The notes under the pieces are model-generated. The model was not told the origin of the DNA, made no database searches, and saw nothing but the letters and a program-made list of their open reading frames with translations. Positions 47,440 to 58,560 of a stretch of 64,000 nt of DNA are shown piece after piece. Every line of letters starts with the position of its first letter. Positions within the stretch are counted from its first letter, which is position 1. The stretch comes from Malurus cyaneus samueli (lineage: Eukaryota > Chordata > Aves > Passeriformes > Maluridae), in contig CM019214.1 in assembly GCA_009741485.1 (NCBI GenBank), forward strand, positions 59,691,922-59,755,921. Reading direction: 5' to 3'. Made by a program: the position numbers and the translations under genes.

Positions 47440-47710
47440 CATGGAATTATTTATTTAGAAAAGACCTCTCACATTATCAAATTCAACCTATGACACAATG
47501 TCCACTAGATCATGGCACTGAGTGACATGACCAGTCTTTCATTAAAAATCTTCAGGATTGGTGACTCCAACATCTCCCTGGGTAGATTGTTTCAATATCT
47601 AATCACTCTTTCAGTGGAAAAAATTCTTCCTAATGTTGTACCTAAATCTCTCTTGGGGCAGTTTAAGAATATTTTCTCTTGTTCTATTGCTATTTAATAA
47701 TCAGTCACAA
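47440..47710 (-). mobile_element. CR1 LINE, 5'-truncated antisense fragment
   Basis: AGAAAAGACCTCTCACATTA (near 47457) corresponds to the antisense 3' UTR phrase that follows the CR1 terminal repeat. GGTGACTCCAACATCTCCCT, GGAAAAAATTCTTCCTAATG and ATTTTCTCTTGTTCTATTGC, the antisense end of ORF2 and start of the 3' UTR, follow in the correct order. The right end is near 47710. Confidence 0.88.
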
Positions 47711-48575
47711 AATAATTTCTACAGCCTTTTGAATTTTACATGTGACACTCTTTGCTGAGTGTACTAAGACAATAGAGAAATGAGAAAGGAAATATATGTG
47801 CATAACCAGAAAATTACTTTCACATAAAGCAAAATTTATGCTCTTTACCACTGTTCAGCCTTGTTTAGCAGTTAGTCCTGTATGGCTTTGTTTGCAGGAT
47901 ATCATATAATAGTGGCAAAATCTGATTTTATGTAATCAGTACATGTTTTTTTTTACTGAAAGTGTGTTATCTTATCTAACCTTGAGACACTACTTTTGCT
48001 TAGAAAATGAAAAAAATACTGAACAGTTAGTATACTGAAGCTCACTGGAGCAATACTGTTAGAATGAGAGCAACTGCACATGATGTCAGCACAGTATAAG
48101 CATGAAAAGAATGCATTTAGCCTAATGTTCACATTGCATTTTAATTTTGGGTCATTAGAAATCAGCAAAGGCAATAAAAAATTTGCATCTGTGCTGCAAA
48201 ATGAGGCTCATAATACACCAGAGCAGAACAGTTGAAGCAGTTTAAGCTCTGCAAAGTATTAGTCCTAATTCCCAATCCCTGCAGTGTGAGGGTACTGTAG
48301 TAATTGAAGGCTGTCAGATACAGCACAACAAGGGATGGAAGAAAGGAGAAAAAATATCTGTTTATATTGGAGTCTAGAAGATGTAAAACAACAAAAAATT
48401 AGTTTGCTTTGTTTTCCTATATATAGAGGCTATTGCAGGGGAACATAGACAGTATATTAATTATTCCCCTCTCAGGAATGTTAATTCTCCATGAAAACCA
48501 TTACAGCCTCACAGTTTTTACACAGTGAATCTGTTACCTGAAAATGAAAAGGAGAGAGTTACACAGGCCTTGTCT
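47711..48575. other. AT-rich noncoding stretch, nothing recognised
   Basis: No gene or named element was seen. Confidence 0.55.
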
Positions 48576-48672
48576 ACACATCAAATTGACTAAAAGTGCA
48601 GCTCAAAGGGAATAGCACACTTGCAAGATTAACCTCACTTGAGGTCTACTTGGTTTAAGGTGGTTGATGTGT
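48576..48672. mobile_element. Possible small DNA-transposon relic (tentative)
   Basis: CCTTGTCTACACATCAA resembles the ends of some amniote hAT-type elements. ACACATCAA (48576-48584) is mirrored by its exact reverse complement TTGATGTGT at 48664-48672, like short terminal inverted repeats. No target-site duplication is evident and the inverted repeat is only 9 bp, so chance is possible. Confidence 0.25.
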
Positions 48673-49146
48673 TCATAAATGGATTTGATGCACTTACCAA
48701 TCGTGTCTTTCCTGTCTGATGTTTTCTTAGCCAGAGGTTTTCAGCCTCTTTTCTTCAACAATGGGTAAAAGCTCAGTCACAACTTTTCATGTAACATGGA
48801 TAAGATACAATCACCTGAATGGAGATGCCTGCTGTCATTCGAGATGTTTTAGGAGATACTTTTCCGTCCTTCTGAAAGATACATCTGTCATGTAAGGATT
48901 TTGTCATTTCCCCCAGCTCTGGATGGATTTCTCAGACCTGTGTTTTCTTCTGTTCCATCAGAAATCCTGCATGGCTTTGCACCTCTGCAGTCAAGGTTCT
49001 GAACACATAGCAAAATATTGACTTCATGAATAGTGTCCTTTAACACAAAAAAATGTTTGTATGCCAAACATAGTTCAATTTTATCTATCATTTTTATCTG
49101 AAGAGACTCAAAGTACTGATTTTGTGTTGCTTTTTGAGCTGAAGAC
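48673..49146. other. Noncoding stretch, nothing recognised
   Basis: The minus-strand frame at 48888-49148 (86 codons) has no motif. Nothing else was recognised. Confidence 0.5.
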
Positions 49147-49203
49147 AAAAAAAAAAAAAAAAAAAAAAAAACAAAAAGAAAAACAAAAAAAAAAAAAAAA
49201 AAA
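49147..49203. repeat. A-rich low-complexity tract (A25 plus interrupted poly(A))
   Basis: A25 at 49147-49171 followed by poly(A) with C and G interruptions to 49203. Confidence 0.95.
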
Positions 49204-52013
49204 CACCCTTAGTAAACAATACTAGAGGTCATTAGTAATGAAAAACTTAAAAACGTTAATGATTCCAGACATTACAGATTTTACATTGGATTTGAAAAGG
49301 CTTGGGAAAAGGTCATAAAGACATAAAGTAATTGAGTTTGGAACATACCTGTGAAGGTCAACTGATACAACTTTCTTCCCACTTTCATCAGGCCTGCCTT
49401 AGATCAGGCGTGATCAAAACTTAATTTGGATAAGCAAGGAATCCTAGTATCCAATAGTTCAGTGTATATCAGAGTTAAGAAGTAGTATCAAGACTTAATA
49501 TATGGAAAGCACTTACCTGAATCACTATGGAGAGGTGAGGATGAATTCTTCAAGCCTTTACAGACAGATTTTATTCTCTCTGCTCTCTTACAGCTTTCCT
49601 CTGTGGCTTGGACATCTGCTCACTGCCTTTACATCACACAAGCCCTATGTTACTCATTTTATCTCTCAAATAGCTGTGGAATACCTCAATATTTAGCTAA
49701 AAAGTTGCTATATCCCAAGTGTTTCATATTAGGAATGCAGAGAAGATTGTTTATAAAAGTTGGCTGTTTTTATTGGAAAAATAGCTTGCACTGACTTTCA
49801 TTCATTTTTATCCAAAATGTCCTTCTTAGAGGTAACAGCCAACCTGAAAGACTCTCCCTGGTGACCAGAAAACTTCTGAATGATTTATCACCCAGGATTA
49901 ATAACTGAACAGCTGACCTTGGGGGGAAGAGGAGTGCGAGGGCAACAAATGAAACCAACCAACCAAGTAAAACCAAATATTGCCCGTGTTCTCATTAAAA
50001 AAAAATATTCATCATTAGTTAATGGAAAAAAAAAAAGTTGCAATGCATGTGTCTTACAACACACAAAAAGTGTCCCATACAACTGAGAATATGTCTTCAT
50101 GTTCCTGATATAGACAATTTGGCAAAATAACACCTGAATATGAGAGAGACAGAACAAACCCTAGGAATTACAAATAGGTAGCTGGAATAACTAATAGTAG
50201 ACAAAATGTAAAGTGGAAAGTCTGGAATAAACATACAAACATCCAAATCACAACCATCAAATAATATTTCAAACCATTAAACAGAGTCATGAAGGCAGAA
50301 ATATACATTAAAAGAGCTCCACATTTTAGAAGATTGCTTCCATTCAGAGGGTTAAGTTCAACATCCTACTCTTTTTGCCAAATGCAAACAACTGCAACCC
50401 AAGAAATTTCTAGTACAAGTTCTTTTTATATTTATGTTTAGAAAACCTAGTAGTACAGTTCAGCATGCTAAAGGACCTAGAATTTTGGACCTGGAGATCC
50501 AAATTAATCAAATTCATGATATGGAACATTTTTTTCTTCAGCTAAAATGTTGACATTGTATAATTTGTGACTCATATGAAAATGTATAATGAATCAGAGG
50601 CTTTAGCCCAAGGTGTAAATTTAGTTAGAGATATATTAACAGAAAGAGTATTTGTTTTAAGTGAGAAATAACAGATGTGTGGCATGCTAGATTTTCCACT
50701 ATGTATTATGGATGTTAAAAAAATAACCCTTACAGTTTGCTAGTTCAATTTTGTTGTTTATGGTGTTGCTCCTGGAGCCCAAAGGAGAAAGAAGTAAAAT
50801 TATTCCTTTTTCTCTTTATTAATAGAGATCTGTCACCATATTATATGTAGCACATAAAGATATGTAATTGCTTTGGAGAGATACTCTGCCAAAGCTCCTC
50901 AGTGGGGTTTTTGTAGAAAGTAAAATATAGCCATCAGAGAGTAGATATTTCTCTTCTGATTGGAGCTCAGGCTCTGAGTGTTTCATCATGCACATTGACC
51001 TGAAATAGACATTAACCAAAATTTGAAAAAAAGGAAACACCTTTAAAGATTGGAATATAATGTAACAATGAAGAGAATTCAAAGGGAAGATGAATATTAT
51101 TATAAAACCCAAATTAGAATAATTTGGCTGTATCAGTTTAGGGAAAAATACATTGAATCCCTTGGATTAACGAAAAAGAAACCAGGGAAATTAAGGAGAA
51201 GCATCTTGCAAGGATGTGAAATGATTGATTTGTGTCAACTTCCAGCATGGGGAAGTTGAGAAGATGTGTGATTTGGAACTGCTCTCCTCGGGTAATGAAG
51301 ATGAGTTGTTGTCAGATAATGAGAAGTCAGATGGAGCTCGAATTGATTTATTAAGGAGCAAACATTCAAAGAAGCAGATGGTTCTCACCTGAGAGTTCTT
51401 TGGGGGAACTTAAAATGGAATGGCTTAGTTACTAGCAAAGATGTGCAATCAGTCCCACAGTTATGACAGTAGAGAAAGAAATTGTAGGTTCAAACAGTGT
51501 AACTATTTTATTACCAAGGTGTTTGAGATGATTCAGGGAATTACAAACCAACAGGTCCTGGTTTAATATTTATAAAGCTGACTAAAGCAATAAAAAAATA
51601 CATAGGTAAAAAGCAGAACGAGAAAAGGAACAAAACAAAACACAAACCACATTTCTGGTCCTCTTGAAATCTCTGCATTGACCTACATAATCCTGTATTA
51701 AGAGAAAACAGCAAAAACATTGTATTTAGACTTTCAAAAAGTCCTTAGAAAGTGCTTTCACTAAAGACTATTAATGACTATGGTAAGAGGTAATATTGGT
51801 GGTTAACTTCAAAAACTTTGGAATAAGAAAAGGATTGCAAAGGGTATGGTTCTTTTTCAACTTTCAACAAAAGGTTAATCAGCTAAGTAAGTGTCCTGCC
51901 AGGTTAATGCTTCTCTTACAGTAATTGTTAAACAAGCAGCAGGCTATGTTTAATTTTACTGCCATGTGGTATGGCTTTTTTCTGTTGTTGACAATGTGAG
52001 GAGGGATTGTTTT
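49204..52013. other. AT-rich noncoding stretch, nothing recognised
   Basis: Overlapping open frames near 49770-50157 and 50819-51388 carry no recognisable domain. No named repeat was seen. Confidence 0.5.
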
Positions 52014-52099
52014 GGGTTGATTGGTTGGTTGGTTTGTTGGTTGGTTGGTTGGTTGGTTGGTTGGTTGGTTGGTTGGTTGGTTGGTTGGTTGGTTGGTTG
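52014..52099. repeat. (GGTT)n tetranucleotide microsatellite
   Basis: About 20 GGTT units with one interruption (GGTTTGTTGG near 52030). The minus-strand Asn-Gln-Pro-Thr frame through it is an artefact. The plus strand has many regularly spaced GG pairs. Confidence 0.97.
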
Positions 52100-55000
52100 A
52101 AGAAATGTTCTGGAGTTTAAGAAATGCGATAGCTTCTCTGATGTATATCATACTTTATAATGAGACAAACTTTTCAAACTTGAGGAAGTCAATTGAAGTG
52201 GAAACATTTACGCACAACAAAGCAAAAGCAGCTGAAGACCAGATGGAAATGTCACAACCCGTGTAAATAAGGAGGCACTTTTTCTTGGGGTACAGTTCAT
52301 ATTCACCAGTGTTTGCAGATTCATACCCTTAGTACAGGCAATTTGATTGTTAGTTATGGGAAGATTATGAATATAGTTATGAACTGAATAAATACAAACC
52401 TAGGCCTTCCCTCTGTGTACCCGCTTCTCAGTCATATATAAAATAGTTTTCTTCCAACTCCCACCTGTCAGATAAGGGAAGTGAATAAAGGTACAATTAC
52501 TGTCCTTAAAATGAGTAAAAAATGCATTGTCTTAATAATTTTGTTTGTGTATTTTTTGTTTGTTTTACAGTGTTGACTAAATGCAGAAACTTATTTTTAA
52601 GTGTTAATGAGGAATGTCTATTTGGAGGTGGATTCTTCCTACTTACCTGTGCAAAGTTTCTACAGATTTGCTTTTAGAAGAATTCTACTGTGTCTGGGTT
52701 TGCATTTTTACATTGAGCTGAGTGGATGGCGGTGACTGCAGTGTTCTCTGAGCTCCTGGTCCCCCCTCTGCCCACAAGAAGCATATGTTGGAGCACTGCA
52801 CATGACAATCACATTTAATTGTTTCTATTCCGTGCAAATCAGGGAACAGAAAGTGTCTGTTGAACTCAAGCCTTGTTCTAACAGGGAACCAAAAAATGGC
52901 TGAGACTTGTGCCTGTACCCTGTAAGTCCAAAGCCATTGCTGTTTTCATGAGGAAAGACACCATGTTAGGCACACAAGCAGGCAGGAATGAAGGTGAGCA
53001 TCTTAGCTAAAAAATGATCATGACATTTACCCAGCACTTAGAATGCACAATTCTCAGCTTGAATTGAAATAAATTAATTTCATGTTCATTGGTTTCAAGG
53101 TTGTATTTTAAATACTGGGAATTCTACAAGTAAGCTATTATAGTGTTTTAAGATATTAAGAAATAATTCATATTAAAACATCTGAAGGGAATGTCCATAA
53201 AATGCATTTATTAAAAAAAAAAAAAAGTAATTTTTTTTTTTATTCCAAAATGTCTTATAAGAGCACTTGATAAAAAAATTTTCCTTGGTCTCAAAATGGA
53301 AAGAACTGACAAATATCTGCTTCCTTTTTCCACTTACTCACATGATAGTGTTGAAGCCTCAGGAAGAAAGCAAATCAAAGAGAGAAACAGAAATGTTAGA
53401 GCTAAAATAGCTAAGATGATGAAGACACTCTATATTTTAAAAAGACACCTTATATCTTAGAAAAATAAATTACCTATGGTACACAAATAAATTCCTATAA
53501 AATTACTTAAGAATCTTGATATAATGATAAATCATATTGTGTTGAATAAGTGAAGAAATATGCATATTTCACATAATCAGAAAAATGGTACCAAATTAAT
53601 AGTATATAACAATAAAAATATAAATTATTAAAATTGTGCCCATTTTTAACAACATTGCATCTATCTCAGATTTGTACTCTAAAGACTAAGTTTATTGCAA
53701 CAGAGAAATAAGCTAAGCAAATCTTCACTGGAGAAAAAAGGAAACCCGATAGAACCAAAACAAAAGAAACCAAACAAAACCACACTCAACCTCCAAAAAG
53801 CCTGTGGGGAGAGGAGTTCCAGTATGAACATGGACTCTTTGTGTCTTGTTTTTAAATCCTACTGCAAACTTTTTAGCTAAAATTTCTGATGTCTTCAAGG
53901 GAGTGTATCTGGACTGTAAAGGACCAAATGACTTGGAGCAATCAAAACCATAGAAGAACATAAATCTGTTACTACATAGGACAGTGGTTTTATCTTAATT
54001 ATATGATCTTGTCACTGTAACTTGTATAAATTAAAATGTTTTCAAGAAGCGTGAGCCTCAGTGTCTTTTGCCAACATTTATAATTTTTCCCGTACTTTTA
54101 CATAGTGTAAGAGAATTTGGCTCTTTTTCATTTACTTCATGGCCTCAGAAACAACAGAAGGTTTGGTGTAATAGCCTTATGAATTAGAATTTATCTGACA
54201 GAATAATGTCAGTTTTTACAATTACACTGGCTGTAATTCTTAGTATTGTTGCATTTATTCTTTGAAATATGAGTCAGAGTAGAAAGAACTGGTAGCAGCT
54301 GCAAGTTTTGAAAATCAGCAGAATTCAGAATGTAAAGAATAAACCTCCTTAAGACTATGAAACAAACTAAAAGCCTAACCTGCTTAACAATACCTTATTA
54401 GTGATTGCAAATTGGTATCCCAATTGTTTCGTGTAGTTTCTCATAGCTATCCCAATGTTTTTGGTTGTTTTTTTAAAGTAAACTATTATATCTTCTCATG
54501 CTATATAAATGAATTAATCAAAGTCTTTAATAAGAAAAAGGAAGCACCTTCCAAGCTTTTTTTTTTTTTTTTTAGAAAATGGTAGCTTTAACAATTTACA
54601 ATTGATTTCTTTCCCTCATAAATTATAGTTGATTATAGTCTCACTGTCATGATTGAGATATCAGTTGACAGTCATTAAATAGGCAATTTTTGATTGAGTA
54701 GCCTATGAATTTAACTGCAGGAAAAGATTCTGGAAGGGTTAAAGGAGCAAACAACATTTCTTTTAATTGAAATTGTACTCAACTGACAGATTAAAATTTT
54801 CAAGACTTTTATCCTTTTGTCCTGTTTTATTACTGGTAATGATATGTAAAAAATACTAACTTTCCAAGTCAGGGAATTTCCTTAAATAAATACCTTACTA
54901 TATTTTTTATGAAAACTTACAAATTTTGTTATGGTAACCAAAAGCAGAAAAAAAATTCAGTATATAGGGATAGCCAGCGTGATTTCATATTGAGAAAAAA

Positions 55001-55103
55001 AAAAAAAACACTCTTACAAATGACAAGGAAACCATACCTGCTTTCCAATTCCCACCTATGAATAAAAAAGCATGGGAAAAAATGCTGAAACAAATGTCTA
55101 GGG
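52100..55103. other. AT-rich noncoding stretch with homopolymers
   Basis: Contains A/T runs at 53213-53240, T18 at 54557-54574 and A14 near 54998. A slightly GC-richer, high-complexity segment lies at 52700-52990. No gene or named element was recognised. Confidence 0.5.

Positions 55104-55133
<30 letters not shown>
55104..55133. repeat. 30-nt poly(A) tract
   Basis: Uninterrupted A30. It has no recognisable retrocopy upstream on the plus strand. Confidence 0.95.
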
Positions 55134-55137
<4 letters not shown>

Positions 55138-57644
55138 TCCATAAAATAGGAGTTCAAAGTTACAGGAATTAAAAACAAAGCAAAAAATCGGATTACATCA
55201 TCTTTGCTGCCAAGATTCTAATTGCTAGTCTTCCTAGACAGAGTTTTACAGATATATTGCATTACAGAAAATGAAAACATTTAACCATCTTGGAGTGCTT
55301 CAGTGTAACTTTGTGGAACGGTTCCTGTATGATTGATACCCTTTCAGCAGACCCATTAAAGTGTGCTTCAGGGACTACACAGAATACAGCAGATTCTTTA
55401 ATCCGGTGGTTTGGGGAGTTTGTAAGGCTTAAAGCCCATTATCACCAGCTTCTCCAGGTTATAAATTCCTGAGCAGCAAGAAATGACAAAAATTTCCAGA
55501 AGGTACATTGCTGAATTAGTAGTCAACAAACATAAGCTATCCTCTCACCTTTCATTATATTAATACCACTGTCTTTACAAGGGGGCAAAGAAAATGGATT
55601 TGCACTTATAAAGGATGGTTTAATCATTTAAGTATTTAGTGTAAACAAAAAGCCTACTAGCAAACAGAACTTGCTTTCTGATTCCATTAACAGAGTATGT
55701 TGAGATGTAACCACATTTTCTTTAGTAAATAGAAGAGCCATTGTGTGCATTTTAACCACCTCTTACAAAGCATGTGTTTGCTTAAGTGTAATTACCACAC
55801 AATGATCAACAACAAAAAAGTTATTTGCATTTACAAGTGGAAAGTCTTAGGTGAGGAGTGAGTCAGGCAATATAAATACGATGATTATCAACTTCAAAAC
55901 AGTAATAGTGGCATTTGAAATAATTTAGATTACATTCTGGTGCCCAAAACTTGGGGTGGGGGATTCTTATTTCCAAGACACCACATCTTGGGTAGGCACA
56001 TACAAATGCTACTTTCCTAGTAAATTGTACTGAAAGTTTTCATGTTCTTACACCATTTTCCATCTCAGGCAACCCCAGTTACTGCTGCATTCAGACGCTA
56101 ACAAACCACATAGTAGTAATTGAGACTCTCAAGTATCCACAAGCTGTTGGTGTCTTTGATAGATGAGTCCTCTGGAGAAGCAGAGGCAAAATTTCCTAAC
56201 TTTCAGGGAGCTGCACACCATTCATGCCTACATCGCATTCTAAAGTCCGGACAGAAGTTATGTTCTGTGAATACAACCACTATTCATATGCCAGGCAGAA
56301 CAGCCACAAGTTTCACTTACTGAAACACATGTATAATTGCTGTAAAAGAGGAATTCCTGTGTTGTGGAAAAGCCAGGAACAGATAAAAGGCCGCTTGGAA
56401 CAGATTTCGTGGGATGGCAGGCAGGAAGAAAGAAGTATGTGTACACATTTGTATTCTTCTACTGCTTCAGGGATTCCACTTGCTTACATTGATCAAAGAG
56501 AATTGAAGAAAAAACCCAACAAAAAAAACCACAAGGAAAGATAGCAAAAAGCCCTGTCTGCCAGGTTAATTAAGTTAGGCAACAGTGCCAAACACCTTTG
56601 CAATGTGTATATCAACACAATAGAAGCAGATTAAAGCCAGTTTTGGCACTTTTTTGGGTTAGCACAGGACTCTGTCAGACAACACAATGAATTCTTTTAT
56701 TCCCCCTACATTTCCAACATGATTTACCACACCTAGGTGTCACCTAGGAAGATTGGTCTCTTCCCATCTCATCTGACAGGTTAAAAAGGAAAAGGACTGT
56801 GAATTCTTTCAAGGGTCAGTGAAGTTAGCAGCCATAATTCTGCCCTCACTGATGCTGCTCACTGACCCGTAGTCCTACCTTTGTCCCAGTCCATGGCTTG
56901 TGATACATAATGATATCCAAATGATCCTGTTTTGTGATACTGACAGCATCTTCAGAATTGCACAGGGTCATATCTGCTCAAAGAATGGGCTGTCAAGATG
57001 GTAAAACATGGCATCTTTGTCTTATACCCATACAGACAATTTCAAATACAATGGACACATCTGTTTTTTGTCAAAGCTAAGGGAATTGGGAAATGATTGC
57101 CACCCATACACCACAGAAAGACAAATTCCACCTAGAAGTTTGGTTCTGGAGAGGCACTGAAAGAGGATTAGACTAAGAGATTTCTGACCTATCAGTGAAA
57201 TCATCAGCCATCTGCAAAAAGGCTGAAGGTGAAGTGAGTGTTAAGGCTTATGCAGAAGAGGTGTTTAGAGCTATTTTAATGGGAAAAAATGCTCCCTGGA
57301 AAAGCAAGGAAGTCTGAGCTTCCAGATCTCTGGCAAAGTTGATGCAAACTGTTCACAGATAAAAACATCAGTCTAACAAAATGTCATCCGCTACTTTTAT
57401 TTTCCATTTTTCTTCCATTCTTCCGGAAGAAAACCAGGGTGATACACGTCACTGTTACAGGAAGTAATAGTGCTTGTTGCATCAATTTCTCCCATAAAAT
57501 TATTCTTCTAGGAAACATGAAATCTCTTATTGCCTTTCCATGACTTCTTCTAACCCCTTCTGGGACAATTAGACAACTGGAATATTTCCTTAAAAACTCT
57601 GTTCCAAGCACTACACAGCCCTTCCGTGCCTTGCACACCTTCTG
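55134..57644. other. Noncoding stretch of higher complexity, nothing recognised
   Basis: 55250-57640 has fewer homopolymers than the surroundings but no open frame with a known motif. The frames at 56120-56323 and 56224-56544 overlap and look like chance. No named repeat was seen. Confidence 0.5.
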
Positions 57645-57998
57645 TCCCTCCCTTCCTTCCTTTCCTTCCTTCCCTTCCTTCCTTCTCCTTCCTTCCTATC
57701 CTTCCTTCCTTCCTTCCTTCCTTCCTCCTTCCTTCTCTCCCTTCCTTCCCTCCTTTCCCTTTTCCTTCCTTCCTTCCTTCCTTCCTTCCTTCCTTCCTTC
57801 CTTCCCTCCTTCCTTCCTTCCTTCCTTCCTTCCTTCCTTCCTTCCTCCTTCCTTCCTTCCTTCCTTCCTCCTTCCTTCCTTCCTCTCTCCCTTCCTTCCT
57901 TCCTTCCTTCCTTCCTTCCTTCCTTCCTTCCTTCCTTCTCTTCCTTCCTTCCTTCCTTCCTCCTCTTCCCTCCCTTTCCTCCCTCCCTCCCTCTCTCT
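57645..57998. repeat. Long (CTTC)n-type polypyrimidine tract
   Basis: The plus strand is entirely C/T from 57645 to 57998 except for a single A at 57698, so 57699-57998 is 300 nt of unbroken pyrimidine. Units are mainly CTTC with CCT and CCCT variants. The 129- and 189-codon frames (Ser/Phe/Leu/Pro) that cross it are repeat artefacts. Confidence 0.98.
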
Positions 57999-58112
57999 GG
58001 GTTTATTTTTCGGTTTTTAATTGTTTGTTTGTTTGTTTTTTTTGTTTGGTGGTTTTTTTTGGTTTTTTTTGTGATTTTTTAAATTGTTTTGGGTTTTTGT
58101 TTTGTTTTTATT
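57999..58112. repeat. G/T-rich low-complexity tract
   Basis: Poly(T) with G pairs and GTTT units, almost free of C and with few A. It directly follows the pyrimidine tract. Confidence 0.93.
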
Positions 58113-58560
58113 CTATGTTGTGCAAAATTCCTGGGGCTACCAGCTCTCAGGACCGAGCTTCCAGGGTTATGAAATGTTCAACTGGGCTCACGTAAAGGTT
58201 CCATCTTCCAGTTATGCTGGCAGTTTCATGTCATAACAGCCCTCAGGGCACAAGCCTGCAGTGGGAAGCTGCCATGTGAACTCCTGGGTGAATAGGCACG
58301 AGATTTTAAAGCCTTCCATCTAGAACATGTTTGGGCTCACTAAAAGTCCCTCAGCACAATTCCCATGACTGTTTTGAAGCAATGTTCATCACCGTGAATA
58401 ATGGCACTGCAGCTGGGAGCAGCTTAGGGAGATGCTGCGTTTGAGGAGGCTGGGGAGAGCCTGGCAAAGAGCACCAAGGGCTTCACCAAGCCACTCTGGC
58501 TCTCTGGAAAAATTATCAGGCCACTAATTAATTTAAGTTATCTCCCAACTGCGAGTGCCA
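58113..58560. other. GC-richer unique block, function unknown
   Basis: This block is markedly richer in G and C than its flanks, with no simple repeat and no transposon phrase I recognise. There is no open frame over 60 codons beyond the tail of the repeat-derived frame. It could be a conserved noncoding element or a diverged repeat. Confidence 0.3.

Noticed and set aside
49350..49420. Possible CR1 3'-end antisense remnant
   Set aside because: Only scattered similarity, with no terminal repeat or continuing match.
54955..55030. CR1-like phrase GGATAGCCAGCGTGATTTCA
   Set aside because: It resembles a CR1 ORF2 segment, but the match is under 25 bp and is followed by poly(A), too weak to call.
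57626..58195. 189-codon and 129-codon plus-strand frames rich in Ser/Phe/Leu/Pro
   Set aside because: They are translations of the (CTTC)n pyrimidine tract. They have no start context or domain and the composition is dictated by the repeat.
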